Source of the DNA: an uncultured Bacteroidales bacterium
GTDB taxonomy: Bacteria > Bacteroidota > Bacteroidia > Bacteroidales > UBA932
DNA length: 64,000 bases
NCBI GenBank assembly: GCA_947306365.1
Contig: CAMZGD010000001.1
Span: forward strand, 1-64,000
Reading direction: 5' to 3'
Shown: piece after piece, positions 1 through 10,872 of the stretch
Position numbering within the stretch: the stretch's first letter is position 1
How the letters are laid out: every line of letters begins with the position of its first letter
Program-made: the position numbers and the translations under genes
Notes under the pieces: model-generated
What the model was told of the DNA's origin: nothing
Database searches by the model: none
Seen by the model: only the letters and a program-made list of their open reading frames with translations

Positions 1-54
1 CCAGTCTTGTGGCATCGTCCTTGCAAAATTTTCGCAAAGTTAGTGATAAAACCT

Positions 55-62
55 TATCTTTG
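55..62 (+). promoter_or_regulatory. Bacteroidota -7 element (TATCTTTG) upstream of the DUF2723 gene
   Basis: TAnnTTTG match 25 nt before ATG at 88; favours start 88 over the ORF-track start at 7. Confidence 0.6.
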
Positions 63-87
63 TTGTTTACACGAAAAACAATCACCG

Positions 88-3000
88 ATGGATAGAAAAC
101 TGTATAACAAGATCAACCGCATCATCGCCCTCTGTGTAGCCGTTCTGGCATCGCTGGTTTATCTTGCCACCATAGAACCCACCACCAGCTTCTGGGACTG
201 CGGTGAGTTCATCGCCTCCTCCTACAAGCTGGAAGTCGGCCATCCGCCGGGAAACCCGGTCTTCAACCTGATCGCCCGGCTGTTCACGATGCCGGTCGGC
301 CCTGAACACGCGGCGGTGGCCGTCAATGCGATGAGTGCGCTCTGCTCGGGCCTGACCATCTTCTTCCTCTACCTGACCATCGTCCATTTCGGCCGACGGC
401 TGCTCGAGAAGCGCGGCAGGGAAATCACCCCGGCCGCAGCCGTGGCGCTGTTCGGCGCCGGCGTCGTGGGCGCCTTCGCCTACTGTTTTTCCGATACGTT
501 CTGGTTCTCCGCCGTGGAAGGCGAAGTCTACGCGATGTCTTCCCTGTTCACGGCCGTCGTGTTCTGGGCGGCGCTCAAGTGGGAGGAGCAGGCCGACCAG
601 CCCTACGCCGACCGCTGGCTGGTGCTGATCTGCTTCCTGATGGGCCTGTCGGTTGGCGTGCACCTGCTCAACCTGCTGACCATTCCGGCCATCGTCTTCC
701 TCATTTTCTACAAGAAGCACGAAGGTCCGGTCTCCTTCTGGAAAGCCTTCGGCGTCCTGGCCCTCTCGGGCGTCATCCTGGCCATCGTGCTCTTCGGCAT
801 CATCCCCTATCTGCCCCGGCTGGCAGCGGGCTTCGACCGTCTGTTCGTCAACGGTTTCGGCTCCCGGTTCAATGTCGGCGCCACCGTATTCATGGTGCTG
901 CTGCTGGCCGCCTGCTTCGGGATCCTGTACCTCTTCCGCAAACGGGGGAAGGCGCTCGCGCACACCGTCACCCTGATGGTCACGACCATCGTGATCGGCT
1001 ACTCGCTGTTCACCATCACGGTCATCCGCTCCTGCGCCGGAACCCCGACCAACGAGTACCAGCCCGACAACCCCTACACGCTGATCCGCTACCTCAACCG
1101 CGAGCAGTACGGCTCCAATCCGATCCTCTACGGACAGTGCTTCAACTCACCCTACGAGATCGAGGAGAAACCCTACTATACGCCGCTTGACGGCAGGTAC
1201 TTCCAGGCCGTCAACGTGGACGCCACCTTCCCCTCCTCCGCCAAGATGCTCTTCCCGCGCATGTGGAACGGCTTCAAGGAACAGGACAAGGAGTTCTACG
1301 CAACCTACGTGACCAAGTACCATCCCCGCCGCGCCAGCATCTACGGCAGGAACATGAACTTCCAGATGCCCTCGATGGCCGACAACCTGCGGTTCTTCTT
1401 CGACTATCAGGTCAACCATATGTACGTCCGCTACTTCATGTGGAACTTCGTGGGCCGGCAGAACGACCTGCACAGCACGATTCCCGGTGACGTGACGAGC
1501 GGCAACTGGGAAAGCGGCATCGGCTTCCTCGACCGGATCCGCCTCGGCGACCAGCAGGAAGGGCCCGACTTCATCGTCCACAACCGGGCGAAGAACCACT
1601 ATTTCTTCCTGCCCCTGATCCTCGGGCTGATCGGCTTCTTCTTCCAGCTGCGCCACGACCCGCGCAACAGCTGGGTCACCGGCCTGCTGTTCCTGCTCAC
1701 CGGCCTGGCGATCGTGGTATACCTCAACCAGACGCCTTTCCAGGTCCGCGAACGGGACTACGCCTACGCCGGATCCTTCTACGTCTTCGCCCTCTGGATC
1801 GGGCTCGGCGTACTGGCGCTGCACGACTGGCTTGCCCGCCTCACGAAGAAGCCCGCATCGGTGCCCGTCGCCGCCCTGGCCGTCGCCATCGGCCTCGTGG
1901 TTCCCGTCCTGATGGGCTGCCAGAACTGGGACGACCACGACCGCAGCGGCCGCTACACCGCCCGCGACTTTGCCTGGAACCACCTCTACAGCTGTGGACC
2001 CAACGCCCTGCTGGTCACGCACGGCGACAACGACACCTTCCCGCTCTGGTACGCCCAGGAAGTGGAAGGCATCCGCACCGACGTACGCATCGTCAACTCG
2101 TCGCTGCTGGGCACCGACTGGTACATCGACCAAATGAAGTGCCGGTTCTACGACTCCGATCCCATCAACATCTCCATTCCGCGCAAGCAGTACCTCTACG
2201 GCACCAACGACTTCTGCCCGGTCGTCGACGTGGTGGACCGGCCGGTAGCCGCATCGGAAGCCCTCGCCATCTTCAAGGACGCGCGCTATACCCACGAAGG
2301 GCAGGATTTCGTGCCGGGGCATAAACTGTACGTACCCGTCAACAAGGACAATGCGATCCGCAGCGGCATCGTCAAGGAAAGCCAGCGCGACAGCCTCGAA
2401 GATTACATCCTCCTGAACATCAACGGCAACAACATCACCAAGTTCGACCTGATTATGCTCGACATCCTGGCGAACTACGACTGGTCCCGGCCCATCTGCT
2501 TCATCTCGCGCGGCGAGACCAAGCTGGGCCTCGAGCCCTGGCTCCAGTACGACGGCTTCGTCTACAAGCTGGTGCCGTTCATGAACAGCTACAGCGAACG
2601 GGAGAAGACCCTCGACGCCGACCTGCTCTACGACCGGATCATGAACCAGTACCGGTTCGACTCGATGGCCGACACCACCGTCCACTGGGACTATCAGAAC
2701 ATCTACACCTTCAGCGCCGTGGTCCCGGTGCGCGACCTCTTCGCCACCACGGCCAACGCCCTGATCCAGCGCGGGGAGAACGAAAAGGCCGAAGCGGTGC
2801 TCGACAAATGCGTCGCCTCGATGCCCGCGGCCAACTTCCCCTACAACACCGCCCTGTTCCGCAGCCTCAACGAATGGTCGGTCATCAGTCTCGTCGAGAG
2901 CTATTTCCGGATCGGAAAACCCGAGAAGGCGATGGCTGTGGGCGACCGGATGGCCGAAGAGACGCGCAAGACGCTCCTCTACTATTCGATGCCGACGGGG

Positions 3001-3138
3001 CCGGGTGAAGACGATGTCCTGGACAAGAAGATCGCCGACGAGGCGGCCACTTACTACCTCTACCTGATCCGGCTCTACAACACCTTCGGGCAGCAGGAAG
3101 CCGCCGCGCGGCTGGAAGCGGGCCTCAAGGCGTCGTAA
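88..3138 (+). CDS. DUF2723 family membrane protein (GT117-like, protein O-mannosyltransferase-type)
   Basis: N-terminus LYLATIEPTTSFWDCGEFIASSYKLEVGHPPGNP typical of DUF2723; multiple TM helices; start MDRKLYNK at 88. Confidence 0.9.
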   Translation: MDRKLYNKINRIIALCVAVLASLVYLATIEPTTSFWDCGEFIASSYKLEVGHPPGNPVFNLIARLFTMPVGPEHAAVAVNAMSALCSGLTIFFLYLTIVHFGRRLLEKRGREITPAAAVALFGAGVVGAFAYCFSDTFWFSAVEGEVYAMSSLFTAVVFWAALKWEEQADQPYADRWLVLICFLMGLSVGVHLLNLLTIPAIVFLIFYKKHEGPVSFWKAFGVLALSGVILAIVLFGIIPYLPRLAAGFDRLFVNGFGSRFNVGATVFMVLLLAACFGILYLFRKRGKALAHTVTLMVTTIVIGYSLFTITVIRSCAGTPTNEYQPDNPYTLIRYLNREQYGSNPILYGQCFNSPYEIEEKPYYTPLDGRYFQAVNVDATFPSSAKMLFPRMWNGFKEQDKEFYATYVTKYHPRRASIYGRNMNFQMPSMADNLRFFFDYQVNHMYVRYFMWNFVGRQNDLHSTIPGDVTSGNWESGIGFLDRIRLGDQQEGPDFIVHNRAKNHYFFLPLILGLIGFFFQLRHDPRNSWVTGLLFLLTGLAIVVYLNQTPFQVRERDYAYAGSFYVFALWIGLGVLALHDWLARLTKKPASVPVAALAVAIGLVVPVLMGCQNWDDHDRSGRYTARDFAWNHLYSCGPNALLVTHGDNDTFPLWYAQEVEGIRTDVRIVNSSLLGTDWYIDQMKCRFYDSDPINISIPRKQYLYGTNDFCPVVDVVDRPVAASEALAIFKDARYTHEGQDFVPGHKLYVPVNKDNAIRSGIVKESQRDSLEDYILLNINGNNITKFDLIMLDILANYDWSRPICFISRGETKLGLEPWLQYDGFVYKLVPFMNSYSEREKTLDADLLYDRIMNQYRFDSMADTTVHWDYQNIYTFSAVVPVRDLFATTANALIQRGENEKAEAVLDKCVASMPAANFPYNTALFRSLNEWSVISLVESYFRIGKPEKAMAVGDRMAEETRKTLLYYSMPTGPGEDDVLDKKIADEAATYYLYLIRLYNTFGQQEAAARLEAGLKAS

Positions 3139-3141
3139 CGG

Positions 3142-3936
3142 TCATTTCACGATACGGACTTCCTCGGTGACGGGCGTCACCGAGGTTTCTTCGAATTTCA
3201 GCTTCGGTACCGGGCACGGGTTCCGTTTCTCGAACCGGTACCCGTCATCCGGCGCGGTGACCATCAGCTGTCCGCGCCGCCGGGCCTCTTCCGGCGACAC
3301 CCGGCTGAACACCGGCACTTCCTGCCGCAGGACGTAGATCACCACGGAATCCTTCCCGCACGCCCGGTCGGAAACCAGCACGCTGTACCGGCCGTCGGGT
3401 GTCTCGCAGAAGAACAGGTCGTCCCCCGGGGAATTGAACGGGACGCCGAGATTCTGTACGGCTCCCCACGCTTTCCGTTCCGGATCCCACGTAGCCACAT
3501 ACAGGTCGTAACCGCCCGCTCCGAACAGGCTGTCCGACGAGAAATAGAGCCGCCGGCCGTCGGGCGAAAGCATCGGGAACCGTTCGTTTCCCGGCGAGAC
3601 CGCCGCGTCGCAAACCGGAACGGGCGTGCGCCACAGCGTGTCGTTGAGCGGTTCGCTCCAGCAGATGTCGGTGTCGCCGGCTTCGGTGACCCGGGTGAAA
3701 TAGAGCCGCTGCGTCTCCGGAGGATACCAGTTGCCGTCCGCACCCCAGCTCCGGTCGGGCAGGTGGCTGATCCAAAGCGGGAATTCGCTGCGCGGCACGC
3801 AGCGCGACGCCACCACCTGCGGGCGGGCGGCATACTGCGAAAGCGTCTTGTAGTTCTCCGTCTCCACTTCGCTTTGCGCGCAGAGCGGGAATCCGAGCAG
3901 CAGGGCGGCCAGGGCGGCCAGAATCGATCGTTTCAT
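3142..3936 (-). CDS. PD40/WD40-like beta-propeller repeat protein, secreted
   Basis: Signal peptide; 'SPDGRRLYFSSDSLFGAGGYDLYVATWD' and 'PFNSPGDDLFFCETPDGRYSVLVSDR' are PD40-type repeats. Confidence 0.7.
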   Translation of the reverse strand: MKRSILAALAALLLGFPLCAQSEVETENYKTLSQYAARPQVVASRCVPRSEFPLWISHLPDRSWGADGNWYPPETQRLYFTRVTEAGDTDICWSEPLNDTLWRTPVPVCDAAVSPGNERFPMLSPDGRRLYFSSDSLFGAGGYDLYVATWDPERKAWGAVQNLGVPFNSPGDDLFFCETPDGRYSVLVSDRACGKDSVVIYVLRQEVPVFSRVSPEEARRRGQLMVTAPDDGYRFEKRNPCPVPKLKFEETSVTPVTEEVRIVK

Positions 3937-4011
3937 CCGGAATTTGCGGGTATTTCAACAACAAATCAACAACAAATTTAGGCAAAACCTTCGGATATTG
4001 GGAAAAAATTG

Positions 4012-4020
4012 TAATTTTGC
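4012..4020 (+). promoter_or_regulatory. -7 element TAATTTTG(C) for secDF
   Basis: TAnnTTTG match upstream of ATG 4066. Confidence 0.6.
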
Positions 4021-4065
4021 AGGCTATTCCGTTGATTGAATTAATATTTTAAAAATAACACATTT

Positions 4066-7000
4066 ATGCAAAGCAAAGGTGCCATTACGTTTGTGGCCAT
4101 TCTCATCGGCTTGGCCTGTGTGTTCCAGCTGTCCTTCACGGCAGCGACCGCCATACAGGAAAGCAAAGCTGCGAAGGCAGCCCAGAAGGTTGTCGACCAG
4201 GTGCAGCAGAGCCCTTCGTTTGCAGAGGTGTCCGAGCTCGACCGCGCGTTCTATCTCGACTCCGTGAGGACGGCCGCCAACAAGCTCTATCTCGATTCGC
4301 TCGCAAGCAAGAAGGTTTATTTCAACTACACGTACAAGAACGTCAAGGAGAAGGAACTCAACCTCGGTCTTGACCTGAAGGGCGGTATGAACATCGTCCT
4401 CCAGCTCGACCTCGCCGAACTCGTCCGCTCCTGCGCACGCGAAAAGACGACGGAAGAGTTCAACCGGGCGATGGCCCTCGCCGCAGAGCGGGCCGACCAG
4501 ACCCACGAGGACTTCATCACCCTCTTCGCGGCCGCATGGGACGAAGTGGCTCCCGGCAAGCGCCTTTCCTTCGACATCGACCTCGACAAGCTCAGCGGCG
4601 ATGTGAAGAACAAATCGAAGGCAACCAACGAAGAAATCATCTCGCTCCTTAAGGAAGAGGCCAAGAGCGCCATCGACAATTCCTACCAGGTGGTCGAGCG
4701 CCGTGTCAACCAGTTCGGTGTGGCACAGCCCAACATCCAGAAGGTCGCCGGCACGGGCCGCATCCTCGTCGAGCTCCCGGGCGTGAAGGAACCTGAGCGC
4801 GTGCGCAAGCTCCTCCAGGGCACCGCCTCCCTCGAATTCTGGGAGACCTATACGTCGCAGGAAGTCCTGCCTTATCTCCAGGAACTGAACGAGGCCATCC
4901 GCCTGCAGAACGAAGCCCTTGCGGATTCGGAACCGGTCGCCCAGGCACAGGAAACGCCGGCGGACAACTCCCTCGAAGCCCAGCTTGCCGCATCCGGAAA
5001 GGATGAGCAGGCCAACGCCGCCGACGACTATATGATGCGGGCGAACCCGCTCTTCAGCCGTCTCCAGCTGCTCGGCGGCAATTCCGCCCTGCTGGGTGTC
5101 GCCCACTACCGCGACACCGCGCAGATCAACGCCTGGATCGCCGCCAACCGCGGCCTCTTCCCGGGCGACTTCGTGCCGGCCTGGAGCTTCAAGTCCTTCG
5201 ACGACGAAAGCGTCGTGCCCGACACCTACTACGAACTGGTGGCCCTCAAGAGCCACGTCGGCAAGGGTCCGGCGCTCGACGGCAAGTACATCTCCTCGGC
5301 GACTGTCAACTACAACCAGATGACCGGCGCCCCGGAAGTCAGCATGACGATGAACAGCAAGGGTGCCATCGAATGGGAAAACATCACCGGTGAAAACGTC
5401 GGCCGCCAGATCGCCATCGTGATGGACGGCCAGGTGTATTCCTACCCGAACGTGCAGGGCAAGATCAGCGGCGGCAACTCCGCCATCTCCGGCCGCTTCT
5501 CGCAGCAGGATGCCGACGACCTTGCCAACGTGCTCAAGTCCGGCAAGCTGTCCACGCCCGCCCGCATCGTGCAGGAGCAGGTGGTGGGCCCGTCCCTGGG
5601 TAGCGCTTCGATCCGGAGCGGTATGATCTCGTTCATCATCGCCTTCCTCCTGATCCTCGTCTACATGGTGATCTTCTACCGCCGGGCCGGTATCGCCGCC
5701 GACATCGCCCTGCTCTGCAACGTGCTCTTCCTGTTCGGCGCCCTCGCGTCGTTCGGCACGGTGTTCACCCTTTCGGGTATTGCGGGTCTCGTGTTGACGA
5801 TGGGTATGGCCGTCGACGCCAACGTGATCATCTACGAGCGCATCAAGGAGGAACTCAACGCCGGCAAGGCGCTCCGCCTGGCCATCAGCGACGGTTACAG
5901 GAATGCCTACTCGGCCATTCTCGACGGCCAGATCACCACGATCCTGACGGGTATCATCCTCTACATCTTCGGCAGCGGCACCATCAAGGGCTTCGCCGCC
6001 GTGCTCGTCATCGGTATCGTCACCTCGGTGCTCACCTCGATCTTCATCACCCGGCTGATTTTCGAAGCCCGCCTCAAGCGCGGCAAGGACATCACGTTCT
6101 ACTCCAGCTGGTCGAAGAACTTCCTGAAGAACACGCATATCGACTTCCTCGGCAAACGCCGGGTCACCTACCTGATTTCCGGTATCGCGTGCCTCATCTG
6201 CCTGGCCTTCATCTTCACGAAGGGCTTCTCCCTCGGTGTCGACTTCAGCGGCGGCCGTACCTACACGGTGCGTTTCGACCAGCAGGTCACGCCGGAGCAG
6301 GTGCGCGCTGCGCTCCTCGACGAGTTCCAGGAGTCGGCCGAAGTCAAGCAGTTCGGCGGCGCCTCGCAGATGCGCATCACCACCAAATACATGGTGGGCG
6401 ACAAGTCTTCCGAGACCGACCGGATGATCGAGGGCAAACTCTTCAACGCATTGAAAGGCTTCTACGCAAACGACTTGACGCTCGAAGGCTTCACCTCCAC
6501 GCTCGAGAACCCGAACGGTATCGTGAGCAGCGACCGCGTGGACGCGTCGATCGCCAGCGAGATGAAGCGTGACGCCGTCATCGCCGTCATCATCGCGCTC
6601 ATCGTGATCTTCGGCTACATCGCCTTCCGGTTCAAGAACTGGACCTGGGGTATCGGCGGCGTGAGCTCGCTGATTCACAACTCGATCATCGTGATCGGTT
6701 TCTATTCGATCTTCAGCGGCGTGCTGCCGTTCACCCTCGACGTCGACCAGACCTTCATCGCTGCGGTGCTGACCATCATCGGTTACTCCATCAACGACAA
6801 CGTGGTGATCTTCGACCGTATCCGCGAATACCGGACGCTGTTCCCGAAACGGCCGCTCGAACAGAACATCAACGAGGCGTTGAACTCCACGCTGTCGCGT
6901 ACCATCAACACCTCCGTCAGTACCCTGCTCGTGCTACTCGCCATCGCGATCTTCGGCGGCGAAAGCATCCGCGGCTTCTCGGTCTCCCTGGCACTGGGCG

Positions 7001-7101
7001 TGATCGTCGGTACCTACGCGTCGATCTTCATCGGTACGCCGATCATGTACGACCTCAACCGCAGGAAACTGGAGAAAGCCGAAAAGGCTTCGACGAAGTA
7101 A
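4066..7101 (+). CDS. secDF: Protein translocase subunit SecDF (fused SecD and SecF)
   Basis: SecD 'LNLGLDLKGGMNIVLQ', 'GMAVDANVIIYERIKEEL' and SecF 'SLGVDFSGGRTYTVRF', 'GYSINDNVVIFDRIRE' in one ORF. Confidence 0.97.
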   Translation: MQSKGAITFVAILIGLACVFQLSFTAATAIQESKAAKAAQKVVDQVQQSPSFAEVSELDRAFYLDSVRTAANKLYLDSLASKKVYFNYTYKNVKEKELNLGLDLKGGMNIVLQLDLAELVRSCAREKTTEEFNRAMALAAERADQTHEDFITLFAAAWDEVAPGKRLSFDIDLDKLSGDVKNKSKATNEEIISLLKEEAKSAIDNSYQVVERRVNQFGVAQPNIQKVAGTGRILVELPGVKEPERVRKLLQGTASLEFWETYTSQEVLPYLQELNEAIRLQNEALADSEPVAQAQETPADNSLEAQLAASGKDEQANAADDYMMRANPLFSRLQLLGGNSALLGVAHYRDTAQINAWIAANRGLFPGDFVPAWSFKSFDDESVVPDTYYELVALKSHVGKGPALDGKYISSATVNYNQMTGAPEVSMTMNSKGAIEWENITGENVGRQIAIVMDGQVYSYPNVQGKISGGNSAISGRFSQQDADDLANVLKSGKLSTPARIVQEQVVGPSLGSASIRSGMISFIIAFLLILVYMVIFYRRAGIAADIALLCNVLFLFGALASFGTVFTLSGIAGLVLTMGMAVDANVIIYERIKEELNAGKALRLAISDGYRNAYSAILDGQITTILTGIILYIFGSGTIKGFAAVLVIGIVTSVLTSIFITRLIFEARLKRGKDITFYSSWSKNFLKNTHIDFLGKRRVTYLISGIACLICLAFIFTKGFSLGVDFSGGRTYTVRFDQQVTPEQVRAALLDEFQESAEVKQFGGASQMRITTKYMVGDKSSETDRMIEGKLFNALKGFYANDLTLEGFTSTLENPNGIVSSDRVDASIASEMKRDAVIAVIIALIVIFGYIAFRFKNWTWGIGGVSSLIHNSIIVIGFYSIFSGVLPFTLDVDQTFIAAVLTIIGYSINDNVVIFDRIREYRTLFPKRPLEQNINEALNSTLSRTINTSVSTLLVLLAIAIFGGESIRGFSVSLALGVIVGTYASIFIGTPIMYDLNRRKLEKAEKASTK

Positions 7102-7122
7102 CGATCCGGTTTACAGCCTGAC

Positions 7123-7163
7123 AATCCCCGGCCCGGTCTCCGACCCCGCCGGGGATTTTTGTT
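7123..7163 (+). terminator. Rho-independent terminator of secDF
   Basis: AATCCCCGGC...GCCGGGGATTTTTG hairpin with T-tract, 21 bp after stop. Confidence 0.75.
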
Positions 7164-7184
7164 TCACAAGCGCAAGGCGTGTGT

Positions 7185-7289
7185 GCGGGCGGGTGTGTGA
7201 AGGCCTGGTGGAGCAGTCACGGTTCTTTAGGGCCAAGCGCCCCCGCTGGCCCAAAATGGTTCTGACTGCGCCCGGGACAACCCGCCCGC
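7185..7289. repeat. Nested palindromic intergenic element between convergent genes
   Basis: GCGGGCGGGT/ACCCGCCCGC outer arms, CAGTCA/TGACTG middle arms, GGGCCAAGCG/CGCTGGCCC inner stem. Confidence 0.6.
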
Positions 7290-7291
7290 TT

Positions 7292-8656
7292 CTATATCCA
7301 CTGGAAAATGGCGATGACGGCGATGGCAGCGGGGGCCAGATAGCGGATGAGGAAGAGCAGCGTGTCGAGGAACCATTCCGGAATGCGCAGCGCTCCGCTG
7401 TTCGTCAGCTCGTCGTGAACGACCTTACGCCCCAGCTTCCATCCCGCGAACAGCACCACCAGCAACCCGCCGACCAGCATCAGCACATTGGCCGACACAA
7501 AGTCGAACAAGTCAAAAATCGTCTTGCCGAAGACCTTCCAATCGCCCAACAGCCCCATCGAGAGCGAACACAGGCAGCCCAGCACCCACAGCACGGCGAA
7601 GCAGAGCGCCACCGCCGCCCTGCGCCGGAGCTTGAATTCCTCGATGCAGAACGCCACGATCACTTCCATCACGGAAATCGACGACGTCAGGGCCGCCAGC
7701 AGCAGCGCCAGGAAGAAAAGGATGGCGATGAATCCGCCCAGCGGCAGCTGGCCGAAGATATAGGGAAGCGTGATGAAGACCAGGCCCGGACCCTCGCCCG
7801 GACTGATGCCGAAGGCGAACACGGCCGGCATGATGGCACAGCCGGCAATCAGGGCAAAGAGCGTATCGGCTACCGCCGTCTTGGCGGACAGCGCCACGAT
7901 ATTCTCCTTCCGTGACACATACGAACCATACGTGATCACCATCCCGCTGCCCAGCGACAGCGAAAAGAACGCCTGCCCCAGTGCCGCCAGGAACGTATCG
8001 GCCGACACCTTCGACCAGTCGGGCCTGAACAGGTAGTCGATGCCCGCCCCGGCGTCGGGAAGCGTCAGCGAACGGACCGCGATGCCAAGCATGATGACGA
8101 ACAGCACCGGCATCATCACCTTGGAGAACTTTTCGATGCCGTTCTTCACCCCGAACACCACGATCAGCGCCGTCGCCGCCAGAAAGACCGTATGGCAGAG
8201 CAGCGGCTTCCACGACGAGGCCGTAAAGGACGTGAAGAGCGTGGAGAAAGCCGCATCCTTGCCGGACGTGAAATCGAAACGGAGCGCTTTCAGCAGGTAT
8301 TCGATACCCCAGCCGCCGACCACCGAGTAGAACGACAGGATGAGCGTGCAGCAGAGCACGGCCAGCACGCCGGCGATGCTCCAGCGGCTTCCCGGCGCAA
8401 GCACCTTGAACGCACCGCGGGCGGCCGCCTGGCTGCGCCGGCCGATGATGAATTCCGAGAGCAGGATCGGCAGTCCCACCAGGAACACGAATCCCAGATA
8501 GATCAGGATGAAGGCGGCTCCGCCGTTCTCCCCCACCAGATAAGGGAAGCGCCACAGGTTGCCGAGGCCGACCGCTGAGCCGGCCAGCGCCACCAGCACC
8601 CCGAACGAGCTTCCGAACGCGTCGCGGCCCGTGTGGGAAGGCTCACCGCTTTTCAT
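7292..8656 (-). CDS. Sodium-dependent neurotransmitter-symporter (NSS/SNF) family transporter
   Basis: 'FGVLVALAGSAVGLGNLWRFPYLVGENGGAAFILIYL' NSS signature. Confidence 0.92.
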   Translation of the reverse strand: MKSGEPSHTGRDAFGSSFGVLVALAGSAVGLGNLWRFPYLVGENGGAAFILIYLGFVFLVGLPILLSEFIIGRRSQAAARGAFKVLAPGSRWSIAGVLAVLCCTLILSFYSVVGGWGIEYLLKALRFDFTSGKDAAFSTLFTSFTASSWKPLLCHTVFLAATALIVVFGVKNGIEKFSKVMMPVLFVIMLGIAVRSLTLPDAGAGIDYLFRPDWSKVSADTFLAALGQAFFSLSLGSGMVITYGSYVSRKENIVALSAKTAVADTLFALIAGCAIMPAVFAFGISPGEGPGLVFITLPYIFGQLPLGGFIAILFFLALLLAALTSSISVMEVIVAFCIEEFKLRRRAAVALCFAVLWVLGCLCSLSMGLLGDWKVFGKTIFDLFDFVSANVLMLVGGLLVVLFAGWKLGRKVVHDELTNSGALRIPEWFLDTLLFLIRYLAPAAIAVIAIFQWI

Positions 8657-9149
8657 AGAGCAGGAACGTATAGTCGAATCCCGAGGCCTCGTCGTGATAG
8701 CGGATGCTGCGCAGGATCTCCCGCCACTTTTCCGGATCGATGACCGGGAAGAAGGCGTCGGCCGGTTCCACCACGGTGTGGATGCGCGTCACATAGACAC
8801 GGTCGGCCCGTTCGATCATCTGCCGGTACATCATCCCGCCGCCGATGATGAAGATTTCGCCGGAACCCGCCGCTGCCGCAAGCGCCTCGTCGGGCGACGA
8901 AAAAAACTCGGCGCCGGAGGCCACGTCAGCTTCCGTGAGCGGCTGGTCGGTCACCACCATATTGCGGCGGCCCGGCAGACAACGGTCGTTGAACGACCGC
9001 CACGTGGCCAGGCCCATGATCACGGGATGGCCCATCGTGGTGCGTTTGAAATACTGGAAGTCGGCGCGGATGTGCCACGGAATCAGGCCGCGGTAGCCGA
9101 TGGCGTTGTTCTCGGCGGCAGCGCCGATCAGGCTGAGGGTGTCTTTCAT
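8643..9149 (-). CDS. folA: Dihydrofolate reductase
   Basis: [46 protein letters not shown]; start overlaps thyA stop as ATGA. Confidence 0.93.
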   Translation of the reverse strand: MKDTLSLIGAAAENNAIGYRGLIPWHIRADFQYFKRTTMGHPVIMGLATWRSFNDRCLPGRRNMVVTDQPLTEADVASGAEFFSSPDEALAAAAGSGEIFIIGGGMMYRQMIERADRVYVTRIHTVVEPADAFFPVIDPEKWREILRSIRYHDEASGFDYTFLLYEKR

Positions 9150-9940
9150 ACGGCAACGGGAGCTTTGATGGCCGGCCACGGGTCGTAACCGGTCAGGGTA
9201 AAATCTTCATAGACAAAATCAAACAGGTCCTTCCGCTCCGGATTGAGCCGCATCTGCGGCAGCGGGCGCGGGGTGCGCGACAATTGCAGTGCCACCTGTT
9301 CGTGATGGTTGGAATAGATGTGCACGTCTCCGAACGTATGGACGAAATCGCCCGGCTCCAGGCCGCAGACCTGGGCCACCATCATCGTGAGCAGCGCATA
9401 CGAAGCAATGTTGAACGGAACGCCCAGGAATACGTCGGCGCTGCGCTGGTAAAGCTGGCAGCTGAGCCGGCCTTCGGCCACATAGAACTGGAACAGCGTA
9501 TGGCAGGGCGGCAGGGCCATCCTGTCCACCTCGGCCGGATTCCAGGCCGACACGATGAGGCGGCGGGAATCGGGATTGCGGCGGATCTGCTCCACCACGT
9601 TCGAGAGCTGGTCGATGGTCCGCCCGTCCGGCGCCGGCCAAGACCGCCACTGATGGCCGTACACGGGACCGAGGTCGCCGTTCTCGTCGGCCCACTCGTC
9701 CCAGATCGAAACACCGTGCTCCTTCAGGTAACGGATGTTGGTGTCGCCAGCAATGAACCAGAGCAGTTCGTGGATGATGGACTTCAAATGGACTTTTTTG
9801 GTGGTCAGCAAAGGAAAACCGGCGGAAAGATCGAACCGCATCTGGTAGCCGAACACGCTCGTGGTCCCGGTGCCGGTCCGGTCGTGCTTGACGACGCCTT
9901 CCGCTTCAATGTGCCGCAGCAGGTCGAGATATTGCTTCAT
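9146..9940 (-). CDS. thyA: Thymidylate synthase
   Basis: [33 protein letters not shown]; '[12 protein letters not shown]' active site. Confidence 0.97.
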   Translation of the reverse strand: MKQYLDLLRHIEAEGVVKHDRTGTGTTSVFGYQMRFDLSAGFPLLTTKKVHLKSIIHELLWFIAGDTNIRYLKEHGVSIWDEWADENGDLGPVYGHQWRSWPAPDGRTIDQLSNVVEQIRRNPDSRRLIVSAWNPAEVDRMALPPCHTLFQFYVAEGRLSCQLYQRSADVFLGVPFNIASYALLTMMVAQVCGLEPGDFVHTFGDVHIYSNHHEQVALQLSRTPRPLPQMRLNPERKDLFDFVYEDFTLTGYDPWPAIKAPVAV

Positions 9941-9960
9941 ACCCTCAAATATACGAATAA

Positions 9961-10872
9961 TTAGCGATTAATCCGCAACAAAACAGGAAGATGATCCGAA
10001 AGGCCGCCGTTGTAGCGCGGACCCGAATAGGTCCGGCGCGGCTTCTTGCCGAGATACGCCCCGTCGGGCTCGAGCAGGAACGGCGGCGCGAAGATCCGGA
10101 AGGCCGTCTCCAGCTGTGGGGACACGAAAAACCAGTCGATCTGCTCCCAGCGGCCGTGGTATTTCAGTGTACCGGGAGCCGTGGGCGCGTCCGAGAGCGT
10201 ATCGCGCGGGGGAGACGAAAGCCCTGCGACGGAGCCGTCGGCGTTGTTGAAGTCGCCCATTACGACAATGCGTCCCGACGGGTCCGCCGTCTGCAGCGAA
10301 TCGACGGCCCGCTCCAGCACCGCCTGCGCGGCAGACCTTCGGCCGTCCGAAGCCCGCGCACCGCCCCGCTTCGACGGGAAATGGACGACGAATACGTGCA
10401 GGCCTTCCGCCAACGATGCGGGACCCGGCGACCGCAGGGCGACATACAGGATGTCCCGCGTCACGGTACCCGGCACCCGCAGCGAATCTACCTGAACCAC
10501 CCGCAGCAGGTCTTTCCGATACAGCAACGCCACGTCGATGCCCCGTTCGTCGGGCGACGACCGGTGCACAAACCCGTAATCCAGTTCCGCAAGCGGCGTC
10601 TCGCGCACCAGCTGCGACACCACCATCCGATTCTCCACCTCCGCCAGCCCGACGACCGCAGGCCGCTCGCCCCAGACATCGCCCGCAGCCAGGATCGCCT
10701 GTGCAATACCGTCGCGCTTCGCCTCGAAACGCGGCCACGTCCAGTGCCGTACGGCACCGGGCGTAAATTCATTATCGTTTTTCAGGGGATCGTCGAACGG
10801 ATCGAAGAAATTCTCAACGTTCCAGAACATCACCACCATCGCCACCAGGGCTGCACCTGTCTCCCGCCACAT
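9961..10872 (-). CDS. Endonuclease/exonuclease/phosphatase family protein
   Basis: '[14 protein letters not shown]', '[12 protein letters not shown]', '[11 protein letters not shown]' EEP motifs; start MWRETG chosen from -7 element placement. Confidence 0.85.
   Translation of the reverse strand: MWRETGAALVAMVVMFWNVENFFDPFDDPLKNDNEFTPGAVRHWTWPRFEAKRDGIAQAILAAGDVWGERPAVVGLAEVENRMVVSQLVRETPLAELDYGFVHRSSPDERGIDVALLYRKDLLRVVQVDSLRVPGTVTRDILYVALRSPGPASLAEGLHVFVVHFPSKRGGARASDGRRSAAQAVLERAVDSLQTADPSGRIVVMGDFNNADGSVAGLSSPPRDTLSDAPTAPGTLKYHGRWEQIDWFFVSPQLETAFRIFAPPFLLEPDGAYLGKKPRRTYSGPRYNGGLSDHLPVLLRINR

Noticed and set aside
1147-2685. 512-aa ORF antisense to DUF2723 gene (also 82..963)
   Set aside because: Shadow ORF; no signal or domain recognised.
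3956-3977. Direct repeat CAACAACAAAT x2 upstream of secDF
   Set aside because: Short and low complexity; could be a regulatory site but no supporting evidence.
4024-6678. 884-aa minus-strand ORF opposite secDF
   Set aside because: Antisense of a clear SecDF gene; low-complexity H/D/V/E-rich composition typical of high-GC shadow ORFs.
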